Positions 44,666 through 54,439 of a stretch of DNA of 64,000 nucleotides are shown here, piece by piece. How positions within the stretch are numbered: position 1 is the first letter of the stretch; each line of letters starts with the position of its first letter. The translations under genes were made by a program, and so were the position numbers. The stretch spans positions 84,132,641-84,196,640 of the forward strand of contig NC_090946.1 of the NCBI RefSeq assembly GCF_040807025.1. The letters are read 5' to 3'. This DNA comes from Struthio camelus. Taxonomy: Eukaryota; Chordata; Aves; Struthioniformes; Struthionidae. A model generated the notes under the pieces. It was not told the DNA's origin and ran no database searches. It saw only the letters and a list, made by a program, of their open reading frames with translations.

Positions 44666-46719
44666 CTCAGCTGAAGCACTACGGTGACTTTTCATTTTTT
44701 TACAAGTTTTTTCCTGTGTCTACAAAGCTGAGCAGCATTACTACAAGGGAGCACCTAAGAGAGAGACATTCCTTAGTTGCCTTCAAATAAGTACGTTTAT
44801 TTCTAGCCAGACAAGCTGTCCATGCCTGTTTTGCAGACAGCTGTTGCTTTCGCAGAAGGGAGCATTGTGTGTGAGCACGAGAAGGGCTGCAAGCGAGCTG
44901 GAGCACCTGCGGCCAGAGGTCCTCTGGAGGCACTGAGCCGGGATGCGGATCCGTGCGTCAGGCTTTGCCCAGCAGGAGGTAGCCTCTTGCTTGGAGACTG
45001 TCCGTACTGAAGGGCTTCAGATGAACACTCAGAAAATCATCTTTCCAGGGTAACAGATGGTTAAAGCAATGAAGCAAGGAAGTGGTATAGGTTGTCATGG
45101 TTTATGAGGCTCTGTTCTAGCACAAAAAGAACAGGTACTTCCCAAAGAAGCTGAGATTCAGAGGGATGACAGGATAAATTTGTTGATGCTTTTGTTTCCA
45201 AAGAAACGTGCTCTTCTGTGAAAGAAGAGCAGTACAGAAATCAGGGGGTAAGTTTCACAGAGAGAACTCATCTGACCTTGAGGCCCAGGGCTGAATGGAT
45301 ATAAAAGTCCAGAGAATATTTGCAACATCGCAAGTAGCCCTTGTGGAGGATGAATGAGAGCTGGGATCATGAGCACCCATTGGTTCATGATGTCTAGGGG
45401 AACCAGGATCCCCGCATTTTGTAAGTCACCACAGTGACTGGAACGAAGCTGCCACATGGTCTCTGGGAATAAGGCCTTCTCCTGGGTGGACCATAGCGTG
45501 GCAGGAATGACCCCTGTAACGCATGGGGTGTGTACACGGCCCCACGCAGAAGTAATGGCTTGTCTGTCTGCCATGTTTATCTTCTACAAAAGATTCTGAC
45601 CTGATCTTAGGAAATTCAATCCAAGAACTGAATAATATTTCACTTCCTTTGGCTGTGTGATCCAAAGTTAAGCTCTAGCTCTTTTAAAACTTATGCCTTG
45701 CTGCCAATTCAATTAATTTTGCCTTAGCTTCCAGTTGTGTTCTTTTTATGCTTTTTCAACTAGGATTAAAAACTTTCTTAGTATCAGATTATCTCCCTAA
45801 AATTGTCTACTCAAGTCAGATCTTGATTATGTTTCAGGGAAGATACACAGGTCGAGCTCTTTAATTCTTGTAGAATAAGGATATTTTTCCTTCCTTCAGA
45901 TTGTCTCAGTGATTCATTTTGAACATTTTTCCTTGAAACACACCCAACAGAACACTATGCAGTAGCTTAGTATTAGTCTTACAAAAGAAAAATTGCTCTC
46001 CTGCTCCACCCGCCCTTCCAAGGATCTCATCAGTTCCTGCAAGCCTGGGTGGCACTGGCAGGCGGCTCCCGCTGCAATCCTGACTCGCTGCCAGCTCAGA
46101 CCCAGCATCCCTTGTTCTGGGAGGAGAAGCTGGCACTTTATTGAATAACTTTTTATTTAGATGGGTTCAGTTACCACTAGATCCATATTATTCTTTGTGA
46201 CCATTGAGTGTGAAACACTATTTGCCAGTCTGTAATTGTTCATATCTTTTTGCATAGGTGCGGGTTCTATATTAACATTCAAGTAATTTATGAAAATACT
46301 GAATAGTTGGATAATTTTTCATTCTCTGTGTGCGCAATGAATACTTGATTGCTTGTACAGAGTGAAGCAGCTCAAACCAGAGAAACAGAAATGACCAGTC
46401 CAAAACATTAAATAACACAGGTGCTTGCAACAATAATCTGAGATGTGCAATACTGAAGTTCAGGTTAATCACTGACAAAAGGATGGGAAACAAATTGTAG
46501 AAATAAATTAAGCAGCGATCTGAGAGAGAAGATGAACAGAGAAGTGAATTTTTATTCAGGTAATACAGAATTGCCCTGGATTATCAAGTTCAGAACTTAA
46601 GTTGTACTGTTGGAACTATAACAAGGCTTGAAGAAGAGGCAAAAACACACACACACAAAAAGAAAAACTAAAGCTGACTGTGAAGAGCTGCCAAACTGTT
46701 TCTATAGTAAAATGGCAGA

Positions 46720-47330
46720 TTAAATGGGTTGTCATTTAGTATAAGGTATTACAACATGCAAAAACAACACTCAGTGGACACTGTCAATGTCTACAATAGC
46801 TATGAGCTATGAAGGGCAAGATCACAGAGTCACTGTGGGTCGGGGACATCCATGGAGACACTGGCTGAGAGCTCACCAACAGCCACAAAGGCAAATTGCA
46901 AATTTGGAAAGGGTAAAGAAGAAACAGAAAGCATCATCCTGCCCTCGATAAATCCATAATACATTTTTAACTTGAAAATTTCATGAAATTTTTGTCAATG
47001 CACCATAGAGATCAAAAATATAAAGAACGTGAGAAGTTTCTGGAAAGGGTGATGGGGGCAATCAGAGATACAGAATGGCTCCCACTGTAAGAGACATCAG
47101 ACATTCGCATAATTCAGTTTGTTAGAGAAATAATGGTGTTACCTTGCATTAGAGATACACCTGACATTTCAGAGATCCTGGACGGCATGGAGAATGTATT
47201 TTGGGAGTGAGGACTCCCTAAGGCTCACAATGCAAGAGCCAAGAGACGTCCAGTGATGTGATTAGATAACACGTTTAACAAAGGACAACTAATAAAGAAA
47301 AAGGAGCTGATTCTCACAGCTCCCCGAGGA
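46720..47330 (+). mobile_element. Old, diverged CR1/L3-type LINE fragment
   Basis: Landmarks in family order on plus are GATCACAGAGTCACTGTGGG, AACAGAAAGCATCATCCTGC, CGATAAATCCATAATACATT, TTTCTGGAAAGGGTGATGGG and CAATGCAAGAGCCAAGAGAC. The last is ACACGTTTAACAAAGGACAA. They match the downstream half of CR1/L3 elements (where consensus-like copies read CTCTATATAAATCCATGGTA and AAAACAAACAAAAGG). Divergence is heavy and the ends are uncertain. Confidence 0.7.
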
Positions 47331-47334
47331 GCAG

Positions 47335-47855
47335 TACAAGAGTATCCCAACGCCAATGCCGATATGATGATTCCTGCTTAGCACACCTCAGCTGAAACTC
47401 CAAAACGCCAGCAAGTCCAGCCCCACGAGCTCATGTTGGATAAGGGCACAGGGAGCTGTGATGTCTCTAGGGCTCCATCCTCATCTCCATGGCAGTTTCC
47501 CACTCCTGTCCTCTCATAGCAAGGAGGATGACTTTTGTCCTAGAGTTCTCCAGAGACTTTTCCCTCCATTTTCCCCAGGACCATGCTGTTTTCACAGTAA
47601 TGGATCTCTTCCAGGTTTCTGTAGCTGTGTTCACCACGTTTTTCTTCCAAATCGCAGAGGCAACCCCAGAAGCACCCCTCTGGCCAGTAGCACTGGCAGC
47701 AAATGGACATCAGGGTGCAGAAATCCAGGACATTTTGTGTAAGGAGTGACCTTGCCGCAGGCATGGGGCCAGGTGCTCCTGCTCTGCCTCACAGACGTTG
47801 CCATCTGGGCTGGCAGAGAGGTCCTCCTGCCTCACTCCTCTTTCTGGAAAATCAG
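47335..47855. other. Unique sequence left of a CR1 copy
   Basis: Moderately GC-rich unique DNA with open frames on both strands and no recognisable domain. Confidence 0.4.
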
Positions 47856-47857
47856 TT

Positions 47858-48375
47858 GACACCTGGAGTGTTGTGTCCAGTTCTGGTCTCTCCAGTACAA
47901 GAAAGACATGGAGCTCCTGGAGCAAGTCCAGTGAAGGGCTACTAAGATGATTAAGAGATGAGAGCTTCTCTCACAAGAGGAAAGGCTGAAAGAGCTGGAC
48001 CTGTTCAGCCTGGAGAAGAGAAGACTGAAGGGGGATCTGATCAATGTGTAGATGTACCTGAAGGGAGGGTGTCAGGAGGACGGGGCCAGACTCTTCTCCG
48101 TGGTGCCCAGCAGTAGGATGAGATGCAACTGAAATACAGGAAGCTCTGTCTGAACATGAGGAAAAACTTCTTTATAATGAGGGTGACTGAGCACTGGCAC
48201 AGGTTGCCCAGAGAGCTTGTGGAGTCTCCATCCTTGGAGATCTTCAAAAGCTACCTGGACACGATCCTGTGCAATGTGCTCTAGAGGACCGTGCTTGAGC
48301 AGAGGGGTTGGACTAGATAATCTCCAGAGATCTCGTCCAGCCTCAACCATTCTGTAATTCTGGGATTCTGGGATA
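47858..48375 (+). mobile_element. CR1 LINE, about 520 bp, with complete 3-prime end
   Basis: It starts inside the element (GGAGTGTTGTGTCCAGTTCT) and runs through AGCCTGGAGAAGAGAAGACT, AACATGAGGAAAAACTTCTT and GGAGTCTCCATCCTTGGAGA. GGTTGGACTAGATAATCTCC follows, and the copy ends in the terminal repeat ATTCTGTAATTCTGGGATTC. It is the longest young CR1 piece in the window, 5-prime truncated and without coding capacity. Confidence 0.97.
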
Positions 48376-48379
48376 AAGG

Positions 48380-50025
48380 CTACCAGTCAATCTTACTAAC
48401 AGTTAAAGTTGTGCTGTGTGATGGCCTTAAAACCTCTGTAATCTCAAAGGACCATCACTGAAATTTAAAGTAACATAGAAATCTACTTTCCATATTTGCA
48501 CAGTTTTCACCTGTAATTATAACTTCAGGCTTGACAGATAAATAGCTTTTTGCCCCTGGGGCAGAAAGTATCTCCTGTTCACTTTGATGTATTGTAAGTG
48601 CAGGCAAGGTATGCGTGAGTTACAAAATGAAATTTTATCTATGCAGTTTGAAACTGTAGTGGCACCACTGGGTTCTGTTTAGCAACACTGAAATCAGAGC
48701 AAGTGTTTAGATGATGAGTATACTTCCCTTTGAACTATGCTTAATTTTCTTTTAGGGACTCAAAAATAGCAACCCAGAAATGCAATTTGATATAATAGTG
48801 ATCTGAAAAAAAGAGCAGGATTATTCCTTGTCTAGTTACTGACCATATTAATGATTGGTGAGCACACCTAGCTAAGGCTACGCAGAGAGAGGCATTTCTC
48901 ATAACTTCCTTGCAGATATAGGAAATGGCAGCATATGAACTCACATGTCCTTGTTCTGACTTTGAAAATGGCTGGAGGGTTTTGGTTTTAATGAAACTAT
49001 TGAAAGTGGAAGTCATACCAGAAATCATGAGATTTTGCTCTTGCCTGCTTTGTTGTGTTATTAATGTGACCTGAGTGGTCTCTAGATAAGGGAACGTGAA
49101 TCCACAACATCCGCAGAATGAGCAGAAATACTACGCAGATCTCCTTCCTAACTGGGGTTGTTAGAGGGCACATTACTAAAACTGTAGGACGGGAATCCAT
49201 CTCACAATATCTGAAATTTCTGTGTTGATACATGATGCTAAAAAGAGTACACTGCCAATTACATAAGTCTGAACTAACTTTAGCATTTTTGCCACAACAT
49301 GTGAAAAATTGAGCACTTTTTCAATTCAAGATTTATCTACTGAGGGGCATATGTGTGGTTTAATATGTTCGGTTGAAACTATGGAGTCAATTGAATGAAA
49401 GCCACCAGCCTTCATCGCAGTCGTCTTCAGACCCGCAATCTAAAAGGTGCGCAGGGTCCTCCAGCCATCAAGCCACTGGGATTTTCCCTCTCACAGCTCT
49501 GGCCCTTGTGTGTCCACCAAAGAGTAAGTCTGTGCCATAGCTCTCCCAGGTTTTCAGATTGTTAGAGAGTCAGGGTTTCAACCTTGCTGTTTCTGTGTGG
49601 CCTATATATGTCCACTGCAACGATGAGCTGTCAGGCATCACGTCAAGTAGATGAAAGCTTTTAACACTACTAATGGAACTCCTCTTAGTGCACTCTCTCT
49701 TTCAAGGTGGAGGGAAGGAAAACAAATGAATGGTAACAGAAAGGGAATCAAATAAACAGGTGTAGCAGAGTTGGATTTAAAGGGTCTCCTTTCTTGCTGA
49801 TAAGACTTAGTTTCAAATAAATTTAGGTGTATTACATTAGCAATTTCACAGTTTCCATCCAGCTATAACAAAAGAAGATTTTTAGTTAATAGTTACTGCT
49901 AATGTAGAGGCGTTTTTGAGGTGTGCTTTGAAACATGGAAAGTACACACAAAGTCTGGAGGAAACCCCAGTAGTCCAGCTGTTTTCACTGGGCTCTCCAG
50001 TAAGCAAGGAGCAGGGCTGCGCGCG
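48380..50025. other. Unique sequence, no gene recognised
   Basis: No exon, RNA gene or mobile element stands out. Confidence 0.45.
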
Positions 50026-50031
50026 GGGCGA

Positions 50032-50130
50032 GAAGGACCATCCCACGCACCTTGGCGGTGTGCAGGGCAAGAAGGACCATCCCGCTGACCTCGGCTGTGT
50101 GCAGGAGGAGGCGGACCACCTCAAGTGCCC
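50032..50130 (+). repeat. 39-bp tandem repeat, three copies
   Basis: GAAGGACCATCCC starts at 50032 and again at 50071, and a diverged copy (GGCGGACCACC) begins at 50110. The period is 39 bp, or 13 codons. One plus frame reads the repeat as EKDHPTHLGGVQ, then KKDHPADLGCVQ, then EADHLKCPP. The frame (81 codons, to 50161) has no ATG start, so coding is not claimed. Confidence 0.85.
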
Positions 50131-50134
50131 TCCT

Positions 50135-51310
50135 CCGGGATGCACGCTGGGACTGCAATAATCAAGCAACACTCTTGCGGAGAAATCCTGAACCGGCTGT
50201 AGGGCTAAACTCAGGATGGGGACAGATGTCAGAAACATTTTTTAATACTTCTTATAACCTCTTTTATAGATATTGCAATACCATGTTTCACCCTTAACCT
50301 GAATCATAACCAGTCTAGTAAAAGGCGCACACTCCACGGGGACAGGACACAGCCTGCTCCAAAGCTGCGTGCTCAGGCGTTTAACACCTGCCACGTGTTT
50401 GGCCTCGTGTTTCTGTCTCACTGCCAGGAGTAGTAGCTACATCAGCGGCAGCAATATTTTTGACACGGAATTGCCGGTGGCTGTCTGACAGACAGTACAA
50501 GGGTGTCAAATGACTTATGACTCAGGAAATATATCTGCTTATCATTCCGACCTATCTAATAGCTACATATCTAGGGCACATTTCATTTTCCTTGGAGGCT
50601 GTATGCAAAATCCTATTATAATGAAACAGTGACAGAACAGAGTACACTAGCTGCAAAATTCTCTAAAAATAATTCAGTAATAATGCTGCTGCTTTCTGCA
50701 GATCTTAAAAAACTGGACTTTTCAAATCTATGATTTACTAATACATTCAAACAAAATCATGAGCAAAATTATTCATACTAACCCGATAAGAAAAAAAGGA
50801 GAATATGCTAATAAGATATCACACAGCATCTTTTCCTGTGTTTGAATATGACAATATCTCTCTGTACGTACTCTTGTGCATCTGTTTCTCTTTACTGGAA
50901 CAATCAGTCATGAGTAAAACAAAACGTTCTTCCAATACTCCCAAAATTTGTCTGTTTCTGGAAGACGTGTATATTTTCTGGTTGCCAAACACACTTTGCA
51001 TGTCACTGCAAAAGGGAAATGAATGTGACACACTACACTGGGTTAGTGAGATTCCATCACAGCATGAGGAGCTTGCAAGAAGAAATGGCCACTGGATACT
51101 TAGAGGAGTAAAAATACATAGGTTCTTCCTACTGAGACATGACTTCAAACTTCTTCCAGACCTTTTCAGGTGCAGAACATCCCCAAAATGGTCTCTCATT
51201 TTCCAGACATTTTTGTGCTCAGTATTAATTTGTGGCACATGATGTCTTCACCCCCCCACACCCCACTGGGTCTTTCGTGCAAGGGCATGGCCCCATGGGA
51301 ACCCACCAAA
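50135..51310. other. Unique sequence, enhancer-like in part
   Basis: The stretch 50.51-50.72 kb (TTATGACTCAGGAAATATAT with an AP-1-type TGACTCA, then CTGCTTATCATTCC and AATAATTCAGTAATAATGC) has regulatory texture. Frames of about 140 codons are open on both strands at 50.8-51.24 kb without a recognisable domain. Confidence 0.3.
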
Positions 51311-51312
51311 GC

Positions 51313-52113
51313 CTAAAAGTTAAACACGCAGATGTAGCCCAGCACGTGATAAGTATTGTCCAGCAAAGAAAGGACAAGGTAAGAGCAGTGGCAGGGTCTG
51401 AGCTGCATGCTGCCGCTGCAGGCTGGTGCCCCAGGAGCCCCAGGGAAGCCTATTTCGCTGCAGCCAGTGTTGCTGGAGAAGGACCTGAGCGAGCACAGAA
51501 GTAGAAATTTCTGTGGGATGTTCGGGGGCTCTAGATCTCGTGGCAGGACATGGGAGTAAGTCTTCTCAGATATTAATTTTCTACTGTCTTCTATCTTCCT
51601 ATCTTTTCTTCTTGAATTTCCACGCAGAAAACAGAAACAGGGTGAGAGACAGAGCCACAGGCACGACAGTGAAACAACTGCATGGGTAAGGGTAGTATTT
51701 TGTGTGCAGAACTTGGCTTTATGTACGTAAAATATGAGCACTGGAAAACAAAGGCACCTGCAGTGTTTTTGCGGTGTGGCTGTGAGCAGGGAACACTGCT
51801 CTGCCGGCTCACGCGAGCCTTCCCATCTGCAGAGGGACTGCAGCAAGCAGGAAAAAGTGCAAGAGAGGATTTTCCCACCCAGACCAGAGGACAGGAGGAA
51901 GCGCAAGCTTGGGCTTACAGACCTAGGTGGAAGATGGACGATGGCCTCCTGGTCCGGCTGGCAATCCCAGCTGGCCTTCCCTGCTCCTCTCCTTCCCCGT
52001 TGGCTCAGCGCACAGCTTGGGACACCGCGTTGTGTCCTCCGCACCTCCCCAACAGCTGGCTGACACATCCCGAGGCAGGGAGCGTCATTCCCTTTATTAA
52101 CTTTTGATCTCAT
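51313..52113 (-). CDS. 266-codon open frame on minus, unknown
   Basis: The ATG at 52113 (weak context, C at -3) opens 266 codons that stop at 51313. This is the longest ATG-started frame outside CpG islands and tandem repeats, and a frame of this length would be uncommon by chance at near-even base composition. The N-terminal half is rich in Ser, Arg and Gln. The middle has a Cys- and Leu-rich hydrophobic stretch (VVSLSCLWLCLSPCFCFL), then a basic stretch NSRRKDRKIEDSRK. A signal peptide is absent, and a single internal membrane segment is possible. No domain is recognised. Against it: plus-strand frames of 109-141 codons are open over the same interval, and the plus strand carries a strong splice pair inside it (51628-51685). 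It could be a chance frame or a lineage-specific orphan. Confidence 0.15.
   Translation of the reverse strand: MRSKVNKGNDAPCLGMCQPAVGEVRRTQRGVPSCALSQRGRRGAGKASWDCQPDQEAIVHLPPRSVSPSLRFLLSSGLGGKILSCTFSCLLQSLCRWEGSREPAEQCSLLTATPQKHCRCLCFPVLIFYVHKAKFCTQNTTLTHAVVSLSCLWLCLSPCFCFLRGNSRRKDRKIEDSRKLISEKTYSHVLPRDLEPPNIPQKFLLLCSLRSFSSNTGCSEIGFPGAPGAPACSGSMQLRPCHCSYLVLSLLDNTYHVLGYICVFNF
51628..51685 (+). other. Candidate 58-nt exon (plus strand)
   Basis: A long pyrimidine-rich acceptor (CCTATCTTTTCTTCTTGAAT followed by TTCCACGCAG) ends at 51627. A strong donor, CATGG|GTAAGGG, follows 51685. The segment is Gln/Arg-codon rich and short. It is antisense to a long minus-strand frame, so at most one of the two is real. 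Confidence 0.17.
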
Positions 52114-52199
52114 TTGGTGCAATTGCAGATGTTTCTACTGTCTACGTAAATGTCTAATCTGCTTTTTGAATTGTAATAAGTTACCAGCCTCGTTAATAG

Positions 52200-52730
52200 C
52201 TCTAGGCAGTGAAATAAAAGCACTCATAAAATTAAAATGGCAGGTCCTCAAAAAGGATGAAAATTACTTACTTAAGTTTTCACCAAGTCACAGTGTGAAA
52301 ACAAACCCTACGGTGTCAGTTTGTCCTTAGTTTTTCTGTAACTACATAGCAAAGACCTTACTGAATTGCCATAATCCTCTCACGCGATCAGTAAAACGCA
52401 CGCTGGCTGCAAACTATCTAGCAGGTTCTTTGAGAGTAGAAATGATAGCTACAAATCAGAGAAATCATGTGAATTTCCTGCCATTTTCACAGCCACAAAC
52501 ACAGCAATCCAAAGGGAGGAACGATCAAGGTTTGGAAACAGTAGGAAACCCATTTTTGTTGTAGATCACAATGGCAAAGTAATGCCTAATTACCATTACA
52601 AAAACCTTTCTGTATAAAGATAAGCGGGTAGTTGTCAGCACTACTGAAACTGAAAGCCTGCTAAGTCTTTGCAAGTGGTTTAATTTGCTTTATTTTACTC
52701 TATCTAGTCGATAAAAGGAACTGGACCTGC
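52200..52730. promoter_or_regulatory. Candidate conserved non-coding element
   Basis: AT-rich, repeat-free DNA with clustered cores: TGCCTAATTACCATTAC (homeodomain type), AAAGATAAGCGG (GATA), CACAATGGC (SOX-like), and TTACTTACTTAAG. Long open frames are absent. The texture resembles conserved enhancers, and no conservation data are available. Confidence 0.2.
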
Positions 52731-52755
52731 AGCCCAGCTTGTCTAACAGGCGCTG

Positions 52756-52950
52756 ATGGTCCCCATGCACGAGTCAGGAGTCGTATATAGTGCTACTTTT
52801 CCCAACACAATAGAAAGTATTTTAGAGCAAATCTCTGGTCTTTCGTCTTGCAGTGAGCCGGATAACTCAGCCGCGAGTCCGGCAGACGCCGCAGTGCTGT
52901 GCTGCGCTCACCACTGCCTGGCTGGGTCCAGGTGTGTAAATCCCGGTTAG
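52756..52950 (+). CDS. 64-codon open frame after an enhancer-like block
   Basis: ATG at 52756 opens 64 codons ending at 52950. The first part reads HESGVVYSATFPNTIESILE, which is not low-complexity. A donor-like CCAG|GTGTGT lies near the end, and an acceptor-like CTTGTCTAACAG lies 15 bp before the ATG. The start context is weak (C at -3). The right part is CpG-rich (52.86-52.98 kb). No domain is recognised. Confidence 0.12.
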   Translation: MVPMHESGVVYSATFPNTIESILEQISGLSSCSEPDNSAASPADAAVLCCAHHCLAGSRCVNPG

Positions 52951-52954
52951 GCGG

Positions 52955-54085
52955 CACCTCGGTGCGCGGGTGAGACAGCGCTCTGCCACAAACTGCATGC
53001 ACTTTTCTCTCGTTCACAGATAGCATTTTAAAGAGATAAAATGTGATATAAGGGAAGAGGCCTTGGCTTTACTGCAGTACGTAACAGCACAATAGCCAGG
53101 TCACCAGATATTGCCCGGAGGCTGCTTGCTTTTCAAAGCCTGTACATTTTAAACCTGATCCAGTGGTGGAAGAAATTCTTCACCGTTCTGCAGCAGAGCT
53201 GTAATCAGGGCAGTCACTTGCTGAAAAATAACGTGTTCTTTAAAGACTGTAAACAAGAGCCATACAGCGTCCTCTAGCAGGGAATCACTAGGACCCATTG
53301 CTGTTGCCTTTCAGGTTTGCGATTCATTCCCGATATGAATATTTCTAGTTTCACTTTTCAGCATCTGATTTCCTACTGTTCCTGCACTTATTTCTCCTGT
53401 TAAAATGAAAAGACTCTTCCCTCTGCCAGATAACTGCTACTCATGCTGCCCATAACAGCGTGTAATCAATTTGTGCCTGAGCCTTTTCTTTGAAGAGCAG
53501 AGCAGGATCTGAAGGGCTTCTCCTCTGGGTGCTGAGTAACTGCTGGAGCCGGTTCTGAGCCCCCGAGCTCCGAGCAGCCGCTGCTCGCTGACCGGTTGAA
53601 CTGGGCACACCGATCCAGGGTGGGCAGAGCGCAGAGCCAGCACTTCTCCACGTTGGGCTTTGTTGAAACTACTGGTATTGGTTTCGGTCTGTAGAGACGC
53701 TGATATAGGTTACCATATGTTAATATTAATATTATAGGAGAATCTTCCAGTTGTCCATTAAAAACATTATCAAACACAAATAAAGCTGTAAATACTATAC
53801 CACAGTAAGATTGTCCATGCATATGTAATCACCATGTACACACGTGTCACGGGTATGCTAGCAGTAGAGCAACTGTCTTGCATAGAAAGACACCCTGTGC
53901 CAGGGTGAGGGGCACTGCCATCCACGGCCACCCTTCCCTGTGTGGGTGGCACTGATGGTCACTTCTCCGTCTCCATGTCCTGGGCACCACTTCAGAAAGT
54001 GCTGCACTTATGTGGTGAAAAATAAGGGCTCTGCACTACCAAGGAGCCCACGGGGAGAAGTGCCATCCTGGGCTGTCTGCAGCCT
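52955..54085. other. Unique sequence, no gene recognised
   Basis: No mobile element or convincing exon is seen. Confidence 0.45.
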
Positions 54086-54090
54086 CCTAA

Positions 54091-54438
54091 GGACACTCAC
54101 ATCCAGCACCCTCCCGAGGACACGCACATCCAGCACCCTCCTGAGGACACGCACATCCAGCACCCTCCTGAGGACACGCACATCCAGCACCCTCCCGAGG
54201 ACACGCACATCCAGCACCTTCCTGAGGACACGCACATCCAGCACCCTCCTGAGGACACGCACATCCAGCACCCTCCCGAGGACACGCACATCCAGCACCT
54301 TCCTGAGGACACGCACATCCAGCACCCTCCTGAGGACACGCACATCCAGCACCCTCCCGAGGACACTCACATCCAGCACCCTCCTGAGGACACACACATC
54401 CAGCACCCTCCCGAGGACATGCACAGCCAGCAGCCTCC
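54091..54438 (+). repeat. 27-bp minisatellite, 12 copies plus a decayed one, with 81-bp super-unit
   Basis: Each unit begins GGACACGCACATCCAGCACC and ends CTCCTGA, TTCCTGA or CTCCCGA. Twelve units span 54091-54414 without length change, and a thirteenth, decayed unit follows. Units 5-7 and 8-10 repeat the same three-unit order (TTCCTGA, CTCCTGA, CTCCCGA), and units 2-4 nearly do. The array has therefore grown by copying 81-bp blocks. The 27-bp period is nine codons, so frames on both strands stay open (plus strand reads RTRTSSTLL units). No start, promoter or splice site supports translation. Confidence 0.97.
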
Positions 54439-54439
54439 A

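Larger units (their letters stand above)
36685..46700. other. Ten kilobases of unique sequence, no gene recognised
   Basis: No mobile element of a family I know and no identifiable gene. Points of note: a splice-bounded 41-nt segment at 41175-41215, a strong plus acceptor ending at about 40854 (TTTTCTCTTTCTTTTGTACAG), GC-rich patches at 41.8-41.93 and 42.54-42.74 kb, an alternating purine-pyrimidine tract at 44605-44665, and an enhancer-like AT-rich stretch with GATAATTGTTTG and CCATAATTAACTC at about 44.22-44.34 kb. Confidence 0.4.

Noticed and set aside
48072..48350. 92-codon minus-strand frame
   Set aside because: It is the antisense of a CR1 retrotransposon. Similar frames occur in every copy of this repeat.
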